The notes under the pieces: model-generated
What the model saw: only the letters and a program-made list of their open reading frames with translations
The model's database searches: none
What the model was told of the DNA's origin: nothing
Position numbers and translations under genes: made by a program
Shown here: one piece after another, positions 43,469-51,722 of the stretch
Layout: every line of letters starts with the position of its first letter
Numbering within the stretch: position 1 is the first letter of the stretch
Assembly (NCBI RefSeq): GCF_002101675.1
Contig: NZ_LQOY01000040.1
Location: 29,902 to 93,901 of the forward strand
Direction of reading: 5' to 3'
Source: Mycobacterium gordonae
Lineage (GTDB): Bacteria > Actinomycetota > Actinomycetes > Mycobacteriales > Mycobacteriaceae
Length of the DNA stretch: 64,000 bases

Positions 43469-44419
43469 TTACCCAGAGGCGGCCGCGGCGGTCGCACCCG
43501 CCGGCGACGGGCGGGACCACAATCGAGACACGATCGTCCGTCGGGCGGCAATGGCCGGTAGCGCAGCGGGACGGGCGAGCACGGGAACCTTCTCGCTCAG
43601 CGCTTCGCACAGCGCCAGCAGCAACTGCTCGGCCGCCTCGGCATAGCCGGCCGCCGAGGGGTGGTAGCGGTCGGAGGAGAACATCAGCTCCGGCATCTCC
43701 CGGAACTTGGGTGCGAGCAGATGCGCCAGGGGCACCGGCACCCCGCCGGCGGCTCTGACGGCCGCGGCCTGTGCCCGGGCCAGCTGCAGGCCACGGGTGC
43801 GCGCCAGCGAGCGCAGCGGCTGCGGGATCGCGGTGATGAGCCCGAAGTCCGGGCACGTACCGACCACCACGACGGCGCCCCGATTGCGTAGTTTGCGCAC
43901 CGACGTGCCCAGCCGCTGCGCCGACGGTCCGACACCGTTGAGTGCGGTGATGTCGTTGGCACCGATCATGATGACCGCGACGTCCGGTGGCGGCCCCGCC
44001 ACGAACATCGCGTCGACCTGACCCATCACCCCTTTCGAGGTGGCGCCGACGATGGCCTTCGTGCTCAGCCTGATTCGTAGCCCGGACTGCTCGGCGAGCC
44101 TGCGGGCGATCACCACGCCCGGCACTTCCTCGGCGGTCGCGCACCCGTAGCCGGTGGCCGTCGAGTCGCCGAACACCATCAGGTGCAGGTCGAAAGGCGT
44201 GCCGTACCGCCACCGCTGCACCGGGCCGCCGCCGGGGGCATAGACACCGTCGGCACGTGGCGGCGGTTCCCAGTTCTTGGGGATCACGGTGCGGACATGC
44301 GTCGCCTGGCCAACCAGCAGGTTGCGTGCGCCCAGATAGGCCGAGCCTGTCGAGGCGAGTGCACCCGCTGTGGCCAAAGCGATCGTCGAACGCCGCGGCA
44401 CATGCACGCCCACGCGCAT
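43469..44419 (-). CDS. SGNH/GDSL-family esterase (Rv1075c-like)
   Basis: 316 residues from the ATG at 44419, close to the 314 of M. tuberculosis Rv1075c, which has been reported as a GDSL esterase. Residues 8-35 form a signal or anchor segment (STIALATAGALASTGSAYLG) after two arginines. SGNH blocks: Ser86 in VFGDSTATGYG, GAND at 153-156, and the Asp250...His253 pair in SSDRYHPSAAGY. It is probably cell-envelope located and hydrolyses short-chain esters. Upstream of fadA3 on the same strand and divergent from lipU. Confidence 0.87.
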   Translation of the reverse strand: MRVGVHVPRRSTIALATAGALASTGSAYLGARNLLVGQATHVRTVIPKNWEPPPRADGVYAPGGGPVQRWRYGTPFDLHLMVFGDSTATGYGCATAEEVPGVVIARRLAEQSGLRIRLSTKAIVGATSKGVMGQVDAMFVAGPPPDVAVIMIGANDITALNGVGPSAQRLGTSVRKLRNRGAVVVVGTCPDFGLITAIPQPLRSLARTRGLQLARAQAAAVRAAGGVPVPLAHLLAPKFREMPELMFSSDRYHPSAAGYAEAAEQLLLALCEALSEKVPVLARPAALPAIAARRTIVSRLWSRPSPAGATAAAASG

Positions 44420-44624
44420 CAGTTTAGGACGGTTGTGCTCATTTCGGGGGTAGCTGACAAACAAACCGGTTACGGTGTGAAACAGATGTGGTATCGAAAC
44501 CGATTAAGTGGAAGTTGAGTGGGTAGAGGACTGTCAAGCTAAGTTTGCGAGGTTGGCTGAACGAATCGCTCAGCTTCTTCGTCGCATGCTGTATCGGACT
44601 ACAACGGCGTAGGAAGTGTTGAGC

Positions 44625-45692
44625 ATGACCGCACCCGGTAAGGTCTCTGGCGCACCTAGAGTCGCCATTCGCCCGCGCGACGCGCTGAAGGCTCGTAGAC
44701 TCGAAGCCCGCAGGTTTGCGATCAGCGACGGGGCTCCCGTTGAGGTCGTCGAGTCTGGGCCGAGCGTTGCTGCTCGGTTCGCTACGCTGGCCTCTCGCGT
44801 GACGATCCGGCCGGTTTTGGCGGCCGGTAGCTACGTACCTCACCTGCCCTGGCCGTGGGGTCTGATCGACCACGCCGCGCGCGTGCTGTTGCCGGCCACC
44901 AGTACCGTCAGGGCCGATGTGACCTTGCCGAATGCGGCGGCACAGCTGGTACGCGCACCCGGGGTACTGCCGGCCGATGGCACCCGGCGGGTCGTCCTGT
45001 ACCTGCACGGCGGCGCATTTTTGACCTGCGGAGCAAACTCGCACGGTCGACTCGTCGAGTCACTCTCGAAGTTCGCTGACGCACCCGTTCTCGTCGTCAA
45101 CTATCGGCTGATGCCCAAGCATTCGATCGGCATGGCGCTCGACGACTGCCACGACGGTTACCGATGGCTGCGGCTGCTGGGCTACGACCCGGACCAGATT
45201 GTGCTCGGCGGCGACTCCGCCGGCGGGTACCTCGCGCTGTCCCTTGCACAGCGCCTGTTGCGCGAAGGGGAGGAGCCCGCCGCCCTTGTCGCGATCTCGC
45301 CACTGCTGCAGCTGGCAAAGGAGCCCAAGCAGTCTCACCCCAACATAAAAACCGACGCGATGTTCCCCTCCAGAGCCTTTGATGCGCTCGGCGCTTTGGT
45401 TGCTAGCTGTGCCGCGAAGAACAAGGTGAACGGTCAGCCGGAAGAAATCTACGAGCCCCTCGATCACATCGAGCCGGGCCTGCCGCGGACGCTGATTCAC
45501 GTGTCCGGCTCCGAGGTGCTGTTGCACGACGCGCAGTTGGCGGCGAGCAGGCTGGCGGCTGTCGGAGTGCCTGCCGAGGTGCGTGTGTGGCCGGGCCAGG
45601 TGCACGACTTCCAGGTCGTCGGGCCCCTGGTCCCGGAAGCCGTGCGCTCGCTGCGTCAGATCGGCGAGTACATCCGCGAGGCCACCGGATAG
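44625..45692 (+). CDS. lipU: Esterase/lipase LipU (HSL family)
   Basis: 355 residues from the ATG at 44625, with AGGAAG 8 nt upstream. Hormone-sensitive-lipase family: oxyanion motif HGGAF (128-132), nucleophile Ser198 in GGDSAGGY, an acidic residue near 297-302 and His327 in GQVHDFQ. The annotated M. tuberculosis LipU is shorter; here about 60 extra N-terminal residues are in frame and behind the only ribosome site. It hydrolyses acyl esters, probably short-chain. First gene of a plus-strand run lipU-cbs-pra-metB. Confidence 0.87.
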   Translation: MTAPGKVSGAPRVAIRPRDALKARRLEARRFAISDGAPVEVVESGPSVAARFATLASRVTIRPVLAAGSYVPHLPWPWGLIDHAARVLLPATSTVRADVTLPNAAAQLVRAPGVLPADGTRRVVLYLHGGAFLTCGANSHGRLVESLSKFADAPVLVVNYRLMPKHSIGMALDDCHDGYRWLRLLGYDPDQIVLGGDSAGGYLALSLAQRLLREGEEPAALVAISPLLQLAKEPKQSHPNIKTDAMFPSRAFDALGALVASCAAKNKVNGQPEEIYEPLDHIEPGLPRTLIHVSGSEVLLHDAQLAASRLAAVGVPAEVRVWPGQVHDFQVVGPLVPEAVRSLRQIGEYIREATG

Positions 45693-45732
45693 CGCCCGCG
45701 CGCCGCCCGGCACCGCCTGCGACGATAGGCGC

Positions 45733-47127
45733 ATGCGGATCGCGCAGCACCTCAGTGACCTCATCGGCAATACGCCCCTGGTTCGGCTGAACTCCGTCGT
45801 CCCCGAAGGCGCGGGCATCGTGGCCGCGAAGGTGGAGTACCTCAACCCCGGTGGCAGTTCAAAGGACCGCATCGCCGAGCGGATGATCGACGCCGCTGAG
45901 GCCAGTGGCGCGCTGCAGCCCGGCGGCACGATCGTCGAGCCGACCTCCGGCAACACCGGCGTCGGGCTCGCCCTCGTTGCCCAGCGCCGCGGCTACAAGT
46001 GCGTGTTCGTCTGCCCGGACAAGGTCGGCGAGGACAAGCGGAATGTGTTGCGTGCGTACGGCGCCGAGGTCGTCGTATGCCCGACGGCGGTGCCGCCCGA
46101 GGACCCGGACAGCTACTACAGCGTGTCCGACCGATTGGTCCGGGAAATCCAGGGCGCCTGGAAACCCGACCAGTACTCCAACCCGGAAGGGCCGGCCAGC
46201 CACTACGCGACCACCGGTCCCGAGATCTGGGCGGATACCGACGGCAAGATCACCCACTTCGTCGCCGGCATCGGCACTGGCGGCACCATCACCGGCGCCG
46301 GGCGCTACCTCAAGGAAGTGTCCGACGGGCGGGTGCGCGTCATCGGCGCCGACCCGGAGGGATCGGTGTACTCCGGGGGCACTGGCCGGCCTTATCTGGT
46401 CGAGGGCGTCGGCGAAGACTTCTGGCCGGCGGCTTACGACCCGTCGGTGCCGGACGAGATCATCGCCGTCTCGGACTCCGACTCCTTCGACATGACCCGA
46501 CGGCTGGCCCGCGAGGAAGCCATGCTGGTCGGCGGATCGTGCGGGATGGCCGTCGTCGCGGCGCTGAAAGTGGCCGAGCAGGCCGGTCCCGACGCGCTGA
46601 TCGTGGTGCTGCTACCGGACGGCGGCCGTGGCTACATGGCCAAGATCTTCAACGACGCGTGGATGTCGTCCTACGGATTCCTGCGCAGCCGGCTGGACGG
46701 CTCGGCCGCCGAGTCGACGGTCGGGGACGTGTTGCGCCGCAAGTCCGGTGCGCTGCCCGACCTGGTGCACACCCATCCGTCGGAAACTGTGCGCGACGCA
46801 ATCGGGATCCTCCGGGAGTACGGGGTGTCGCAGATGCCGGTGGTCGGCGCCGAGCCGCCGGTGATGGCCGGTGAGGTCGCGGGCAGCGTCTCCGAACGCG
46901 AACTGCTGTCGGCGGTGTTCGAAGGTCGGGCCAAGCTGGCTGACGCCGTCAAACAGCACATGAGCCCGCCCCTGCGGTTGATCGGGGCCGGCGAACTGGT
47001 CAGCGTGGCCGGGGAGGCGTTGCGCGATCAGGACGCCCTGATGGTCGTCGAGGAAGGCAAACCGGTCGGCGTGATCACCCGTTACGACCTGCTCGGGTTC
47101 CTCTCCGAGGGGACGCGACGACGCTAG
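45733..47127 (+). CDS. cbs: Cystathionine beta-synthase
   Basis: 464 residues, the same length as M. tuberculosis Cbs (Rv1077). Fold type II PLP enzyme: Lys44 in NPGGSSKDRIAERM forms the Schiff base, TSGNTGVGLA binds substrate, and GTGGTITG holds the phosphate. Two C-terminal CBS domains (about 335-464) are regulatory. It condenses serine and homocysteine to cystathionine in reverse transsulfuration. The ATG at 45733 begins MRIAQHLSDLIGNTPLVRL, the usual start. It lies 40 bp after lipU and near metB, so both transsulfuration directions are encoded within 3.5 kb. Confidence 0.95.
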   Translation: MRIAQHLSDLIGNTPLVRLNSVVPEGAGIVAAKVEYLNPGGSSKDRIAERMIDAAEASGALQPGGTIVEPTSGNTGVGLALVAQRRGYKCVFVCPDKVGEDKRNVLRAYGAEVVVCPTAVPPEDPDSYYSVSDRLVREIQGAWKPDQYSNPEGPASHYATTGPEIWADTDGKITHFVAGIGTGGTITGAGRYLKEVSDGRVRVIGADPEGSVYSGGTGRPYLVEGVGEDFWPAAYDPSVPDEIIAVSDSDSFDMTRRLAREEAMLVGGSCGMAVVAALKVAEQAGPDALIVVLLPDGGRGYMAKIFNDAWMSSYGFLRSRLDGSAAESTVGDVLRRKSGALPDLVHTHPSETVRDAIGILREYGVSQMPVVGAEPPVMAGEVAGSVSERELLSAVFEGRAKLADAVKQHMSPPLRLIGAGELVSVAGEALRDQDALMVVEEGKPVGVITRYDLLGFLSEGTRRR

Positions 47128-47216
47128 TGGGGCTGTGACGTGGCTCTCGTCGCTGCGGTACTGTATCCGGCTTAGTTCAGCAAAGTCCGCTCCTGGAAGC
47201 TCGGAAGGGTTGCCCC

Positions 47217-47951
47217 ATGACCGATCAGCCGCCGCCCGGCGGGTCCTACCCGCCACCGCCGCCACCGCCTGGCTCCTCCGGTGCCGCGCCCTCCGGTGGG
47301 CATCTTCCGCCGTCCGCACCGCCCCCTCCGGGCAGCAGCGGTGACTTTTCGCAGTCCGTCGGCGGCTCAGCGCCGCCGCCGCCTCCTCCGCCGCCGCCCG
47401 CGGGCGGCTATCCGCCGCCTCCTCCGGCTGCCGGTGGATATGCGCCGCCGCCGCCGGGGCCCGCGGTCAAGGGGTTGTCGACCGATGCCTACACGCCGTG
47501 GCTCACCCGCGTTTTGGCGTTCCTGATCGACTACGCCCCGATCCTCGTCGTCCTCGGAATCGCCCAGGTGATCGACATGCTGACCCAGGAGGAATCCTGC
47601 GTCACCAGTGTCAACCAATACGACGTCGCGCAGTACTGCTACACCCAGGGGTCGATCATCGGGACCCTCGCACAGGGGTTGGCGTCGCTACTGATCCTGG
47701 CGTATGTGGTCTGGAACTACGGGTACCGTCAGGGCACCACCGGATCGAGCATCGGCAAGTCGATCCTGAAGTTCAAGGTGGTCAGTGAGGTCACCGGAGA
47801 GCCGCTCGGCTTTGGCATGTCGCTGGTGCGCCAGCTCGCGCACTTCGTCGACGCGATCATCTGCTACGTCGGGTTCCTGTTCCCGCTGTGGGACAGCAAG
47901 CGCCAGACGCTCGCCGACAAGATCATGACGACGGTCTGCCTACCGCTCTAA
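47217..47951 (+). CDS. pra: Proline-rich antigen, RDD family membrane protein
   Basis: 244 residues. Residues 1 to about 82 are Pro/Gly-rich (runs of 7-8 prolines). From about residue 84 comes an RDD domain with TPWLTRVLAFLIDYAPILVV, a second helix GTLAQGLASLLILAYVVWNYG, and a third around DAIICYVGFLFPLWD ending SKRQTLADKIMTTVCL. Matches M. tuberculosis Pra (Rv1078, 36-kDa antigen homolog). Integral membrane protein of unknown function. GGAAGGG precedes the ATG. A 63-bp palindrome follows 4 bp after the stop and could terminate transcription. Confidence 0.93.
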   Translation: MTDQPPPGGSYPPPPPPPGSSGAAPSGGHLPPSAPPPPGSSGDFSQSVGGSAPPPPPPPPPAGGYPPPPPAAGGYAPPPPGPAVKGLSTDAYTPWLTRVLAFLIDYAPILVVLGIAQVIDMLTQEESCVTSVNQYDVAQYCYTQGSIIGTLAQGLASLLILAYVVWNYGYRQGTTGSSIGKSILKFKVVSEVTGEPLGFGMSLVRQLAHFVDAIICYVGFLFPLWDSKRQTLADKIMTTVCLPL

Positions 47952-47955
47952 ACGA

Positions 47956-48018
47956 CGTCGAGTCTGCGGTGACGGCGGCGGCCACTCGCACTTCGTCGCC
48001 CTCACCGCAGAATCAACG
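47956..48018. repeat. 63-bp imperfect palindrome, copy 5
   Basis: The best-paired member of the family: 22-nt arms at 47956-47977 (cgtcgagtctgcggtgacgg then cg) and 47997-48018 pair at 19 of 22 positions around a 19-nt centre with ccactcgcacttcgt. It lies between the pra stop and the metB -10 box, so it may act as the pra terminator. Confidence 0.8.
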
Positions 48019-48033
48019 GCACGGCGTGGCGAT

Positions 48034-48039
48034 TAGGCT
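48034..48039 (+). promoter_or_regulatory. Candidate -10 box of metB
   Basis: TAGGCT fits TANNNT and lies 8 nt before the metB ATG at 48048. There is no Shine-Dalgarno sequence between them, so initiation at or within a base or two of the ATG (leaderless) is likely. The 63-bp palindrome ends 15 bp upstream and insulates it from pra. Confidence 0.45.
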
Positions 48040-48047
48040 GGCAGTCG

Positions 48048-49202
48048 ATGAGCGACGACCACGCATTCACCGGACTTGCCACCAAAGCCATCCACGCCGG
48101 CTATCGCCCCGACCCGGCGACCGGCGCCGTCAACGCCCCCATCTATGCCAGCAGCACCTTCGCGCAGGACGGCGTCGGCGGTCTGCGCGGCGGATTCGAA
48201 TACGCCCGCACCGGCAACCCGACCCGGGCCGCGCTGGAGGCCTCGCTGGCGGCGGTGGAGGACGGCGCGTACGGGCGGGCGTTCAGTTCCGGGATGGCCG
48301 CCAGCGACTGTGCGCTGCGGGCCATGCTGCGCCCGGGTGACCACGTTGTTATTCCCGACGACGCCTACGGCGGCACCTTCCGGCTGATCGACAAGGTGTT
48401 CACGCAGTGGGGTGTCGCGTACACCCCGGCGCCGTTGTCGGATCTGGATGCCGTGCGTGGCGCGATCACCCCGCAGACGAAACTGATCTGGGTCGAGACG
48501 CCCACCAACCCGCTGCTGTCGATCGCCGACATCAGTGCGATCGCCCAGCTGGGCGCCGACAATGCGGCAAAAGTGTTGGTGGACAACACCTTCGCTTCCC
48601 CCGCGCTGCAGCAGCCGTTGACCTTGGGTGCCGACGTGGTGTTGCATTCGACCACCAAATACATCGGCGGGCACTCCGATGTGGTCGGGGGCGCACTGGT
48701 GACCAATGACGAACAACTGGACCAGGCGTTCGCCTTCCTGCAGAACGGGGCGGGGGCGGTGCCCGGTCCGTTCGACGCCTATCTCACCCTGCGCGGCCTC
48801 AAGACGCTGGTGCTGCGGATGCAGCGACACAGCGAAAACGCCGCAGCCGTGGCGGAGTTCCTGGCCGGCCATCCGGCCGTGAGCACCGTGCTCTATCCCG
48901 GTCTGCCGAGCCACCCCGGGCATGAGGTCGCCGCGCGGCAGATGCGCGGCTTCGGTGGCATGGTCTCGGTGCGGATGCGCGGCGGGCGTGCGGCCGCCGA
49001 GAAGCTCTGTGCTCAGACGAGCGTCTTCATTCTGGCCGAGTCGCTGGGCGGCGTGGAATCGCTGATCGAACACCCCAGCGCCATGACGCACGCCTCCACC
49101 GCCGGGTCACAGTTGGAAGTTCCCGACGACCTGGTGCGGCTGTCGGTCGGCATCGAGGATGTCACGGATCTGCTGGCCGACCTGGATCAGGCGCTGGGCT
49201 GA
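48048..49202 (+). CDS. metB: Cystathionine gamma-synthase
   Basis: 384 residues, Cys/Met metabolism PLP family. The Schiff-base Lys204 is in HSTTKYIGGHSDVVGG; YARTGNPTR (52-60) and VDNTFASP are family hallmarks. It makes cystathionine from an activated homoserine (O-succinyl or O-acetyl) and cysteine; related family members act as cystathionine gamma-lyases, which sequence alone does not rule out. Ortholog position of Rv1079. Converges on greA, with a long shared hairpin between. Confidence 0.92.
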   Translation: MSDDHAFTGLATKAIHAGYRPDPATGAVNAPIYASSTFAQDGVGGLRGGFEYARTGNPTRAALEASLAAVEDGAYGRAFSSGMAASDCALRAMLRPGDHVVIPDDAYGGTFRLIDKVFTQWGVAYTPAPLSDLDAVRGAITPQTKLIWVETPTNPLLSIADISAIAQLGADNAAKVLVDNTFASPALQQPLTLGADVVLHSTTKYIGGHSDVVGGALVTNDEQLDQAFAFLQNGAGAVPGPFDAYLTLRGLKTLVLRMQRHSENAAAVAEFLAGHPAVSTVLYPGLPSHPGHEVAARQMRGFGGMVSVRMRGGRAAAEKLCAQTSVFILAESLGGVESLIEHPSAMTHASTAGSQLEVPDDLVRLSVGIEDVTDLLADLDQALG

Positions 49203-49207
49203 CGGCC

Positions 49208-49269
49208 CGCGAGCAGACACAAAAGCCCCTTGGAGCGTCCGCTCCGGGGAGCTTTTGTGTCTGCTCGCG
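49208..49269. terminator. Long hairpin between convergent metB and greA
   Basis: The same 19-nt outer stem as at 10956-11017: cgcgagcagacacaaaagc at 49208-49226 and its perfect complement at 49251-49269. The inside differs and pairs on its own (ggagc 49232-49236 with gctcc 49241-49245, plus ccc with ggg). It sits 5 bp after the metB stop and 19 bp before the greA stop, so it should serve both transcripts. Confidence 0.72.
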
Positions 49270-49288
49270 CCACCTCGCGCCAACAAAG

Positions 49289-49783
49289 TCAGGAGTGGTA
49301 GGGCTCCGCGCTGACCAGGGTCACCTCAACGGTGTTGCCGCTGGGCACCTTGTAGCTGCGGGTCTCGCCCACCTTCGCGTCGATCAGCGCACCACCCAGC
49401 GGCGAGTTCGGTGAGTACACCTCGAGCTTGCCGTCGTTGACGCCTTCTTGGCGGGTGGCGATCAAGAAGGTCTCGCTGTCGTCTTTGTCGCCGTTGTAGT
49501 AGACCTTCACCACCGAACCCGGCAGTGCGACACCGGACTGCTTGGGCGCCTCGCCCACCTTGGCGTTGTTGAGCAGATCCTGCAGCTGGCGGATGCGGGC
49601 CTCCTGCTGACCCTGCTCCTCGCGCGCGGCGTGATATCCGCCGTTCTCGCGAAGATCACCCTCTTCCCGGCGGTCGTTGATCTCGGCGGCGATGACCGGA
49701 CGATTCGCGATCAACTGGTCGAGCTCGGCCTTGAGTCGGTCATGTGATTCCTGGGTCAACCAGGTCACCTGAGTGTCCGTCAT
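49289..49783 (-). CDS. greA: Transcription elongation factor GreA
   Basis: 164 residues, the M. tuberculosis GreA length. An N-terminal antiparallel coiled coil (about 1-76) has the acidic tip [18 protein letters not shown] that enters the RNA polymerase secondary channel and stimulates cleavage of backtracked RNA. A C-terminal FKBP-like domain contains [15 protein letters not shown]. The ATG at 49783 has AAGGAG about 10 nt upstream; the open frame beyond it has no similarity to the family. It lies 214 bp downstream of the Rv1081c-like gene, leaving room for its own promoter. Confidence 0.95.
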   Translation of the reverse strand: MTDTQVTWLTQESHDRLKAELDQLIANRPVIAAEINDRREEGDLRENGGYHAAREEQGQQEARIRQLQDLLNNAKVGEAPKQSGVALPGSVVKVYYNGDKDDSETFLIATRQEGVNDGKLEVYSPNSPLGGALIDAKVGETRSYKVPSGNTVEVTLVSAEPYHS

Positions 49784-49997
49784 CTCGTGGCGCTCCTTGT
49801 GATTGTTGTTCCGCGCAAGCTCTGGTCCCGATGTTGGGCGTCTGCGGGTCCCCACCCCGGGTGCTGCAACTCCGTTCTGCTCACGGCCTCTAATGCAGCA
49901 ATACACGGTCCCCGGCAGGACCGTGCATTCACCCATGTTACCACCGCGCAAACAGTGGATGACCGATATATCCGCAGTTCGGCGTTTTGTTGTGCGG

Positions 49998-50444
49998 TTA
50001 CTGCGACCGCAGATACGCGGGCACGTCCGCGCCGCAGCCGTATACGTCCGCCACGGCCGGCGGCTTACTCGATTTCAGTGTCGTGGACACCTGCACGGTC
50101 TGCTGGTTGGCGGGGGGAACCAGCACTTCCCGACGACCCGTTTCGCTGCCGTCTTTAGACCTGACCCGCACGATGCAGTCCACCGGTCGCGAGGGGTCGC
50201 GGCGGTACACGCTGATCGTCACCGACGCCGTCTCGTCGTCGATAACCTGATAGCCGGCCAGGGTGCCCTTGAGTGGCGCCGACCCGATCTGCCGATAGGC
50301 CACCACGGCGATCGCGACTCCCAGTGCCAGGACCAGCACCGTCAGCCCGACGACGACGCGGCGCCGCGTTTTCCGCGAAAGCCGGTCACGTCCGTAGCGT
50401 GCCTCGGGCCGGGAGAAGGAATCTTCCGTCACGTGCTCAGTCAT
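49998..50444 (-). CDS. DUF4307 membrane protein (Rv1081c-like)
   Basis: 148 residues from the ATG at 50444. A short charged N-terminus ([14 protein letters not shown]) is followed by one helix [21 protein letters not shown] (about 32-52) and an external beta-type domain with two Cys (DCIVRV; YGCGAD) that could form a disulfide. Conserved in mycobacteria with no known function. Divergent from mca across 106 bp. Confidence 0.82.
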   Translation of the reverse strand: MTEHVTEDSFSRPEARYGRDRLSRKTRRRVVVGLTVLVLALGVAIAVVAYRQIGSAPLKGTLAGYQVIDDETASVTISVYRRDPSRPVDCIVRVRSKDGSETGRREVLVPPANQQTVQVSTTLKSSKPPAVADVYGCGADVPAYLRSQ

Positions 50445-50550
50445 GCCCTCGGGAGTTGTGGGGTACAGGAGAACTGGAAGTATAGGGGGCACTCACAGGG
50501 TCGGTGGGCGGCCAACGGACGGACTCGGAAGAACAGACACAAGGGAGCTC

Positions 50551-51432
50551 GTGAGCAAACTGCGATTGATGGCGGTGCATGCCCACCCCGACGACGAATC
50601 CAGCAAGGGGGCCGCGACGCTGGCGCGCTACGCCGACGAGGGCCATCGCGTCATGGTGGTAACCCTGACCGGCGGCGAACGCGGTGAGATCCTCAACCCG
50701 GCCATGGACCTTCCCGACGTGCACGGGCACATCCACGAGATCCGCCGGGACGAGATGGCCAAGGCCGCGGAGATCCTGGGTGTCGAACACCACTGGCTGG
50801 GCTTCGTTGACTCCGGCCTGCCCAAGGGCGACCCGCCGCCGCCCCTGCCGGAAGGCTGCTTCGCCCTGGTGCCACTGGAGGAATCCACCGAAGCGCTGGT
50901 GCGCGTGGTGCGCGAGTTCCAGCCGCACGTGATGATCACCTACGACGAGAACGGCGGCTATCCGCACCCCGACCACATCCGCTGTCACGAGGTGTCCGTC
51001 AGCGCCTATGAGGCCGCCGGTGACTATCGCCGGTTCCCCGACGCCGGAGAGCCGTGGGCGGTGTCCAAGCTGTACTACGTGCACGGGTTTCTGCGGGCGC
51101 GCATGCAGCTGCTGCAGGACGAGTTCATCAAGCACGGGCAGGAGGGTCCGTTCGGGAAGTGGCTCGAGCACTGGCTGCCCCAGCACGACCATTTCGAGAA
51201 GCGGGTGACCACGCGCGTGGAGTGCTCGGCGTACTTCGGCCAACGCGACGACGCCCTGATCGCGCATGCGACCCAGATCGACCCGAACGCAGAGTTCTTC
51301 GCCGCTCCGATCGAGTGGCAGGAACGGCTCTGGCCGACCGAGGAGTTCGAGCTGGCCCGCTCGCGAGTGCCGGCCCGCCTGCCTGAGACCGATCTGTTCG
51401 AGGGGATCTTCGAGAGAACCGAGGCACCGTGA
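50551..51432 (+). CDS. mca: Mycothiol S-conjugate amidase
   Basis: 293 residues from the GTG at 50551, with AAGGGAGC directly upstream. LmbE-like metal-dependent deacetylase fold: VHAHPDDES (residues 9-17) supplies zinc ligands and the catalytic Asp, and [12 protein letters not shown] the second zinc His. It cleaves mycothiol S-conjugates to release mercapturic acids, a detoxification step. The length and the C-terminal [18 protein letters not shown] fit Mca rather than MshB. The stop overlaps the next start (GTGA), so the downstream genes are coupled. Confidence 0.93.
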   Translation: MSKLRLMAVHAHPDDESSKGAATLARYADEGHRVMVVTLTGGERGEILNPAMDLPDVHGHIHEIRRDEMAKAAEILGVEHHWLGFVDSGLPKGDPPPPLPEGCFALVPLEESTEALVRVVREFQPHVMITYDENGGYPHPDHIRCHEVSVSAYEAAGDYRRFPDAGEPWAVSKLYYVHGFLRARMQLLQDEFIKHGQEGPFGKWLEHWLPQHDHFEKRVTTRVECSAYFGQRDDALIAHATQIDPNAEFFAAPIEWQERLWPTEEFELARSRVPARLPETDLFEGIFERTEAP

Positions 51433-51722
51433 ACCACTTTCTGCTCAGCGTGATCGCTGCCGGGCCCAAGAACAACGGCCCGGATTTCGGCAAGGCCAGT
51501 CCACTCGGGCTGGTGGTGGTCGTATTGCTCATCGTCGCCACCGTTTTCCTGGTCCGCTCGATGAACAGGCAGCTCAAGAAGGTCCCGGAGTCCTTCGATC
51601 GCCAGCATCCCGAGCCGGATCAAGCCGCCGACGAGGGCACCGACGCGGTAGATGCGGTCGAACGGCCCGCCACCGACACCGACAGCAACCGACCGCCGGG
51701 CCCGGCCCATGACCCCGGCTGA
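51429..51722 (+). CDS. Small single-pass membrane protein (Rv1083-like)
   Basis: 97 residues. One helix [17 protein letters not shown] (about 27-43) is followed by a polar, acidic, Pro-rich C-terminus ([19 protein letters not shown]). The GTG overlaps the mca stop by 4 nt, and its own stop overlaps the next gene by 14 nt, so the three are translated as a unit. No domain recognised; possibly a membrane partner of its neighbours, which is inference. Confidence 0.8.
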   Translation: MNHFLLSVIAAGPKNNGPDFGKASPLGLVVVVLLIVATVFLVRSMNRQLKKVPESFDRQHPEPDQAADEGTDAVDAVERPATDTDSNRPPGPAHDPG

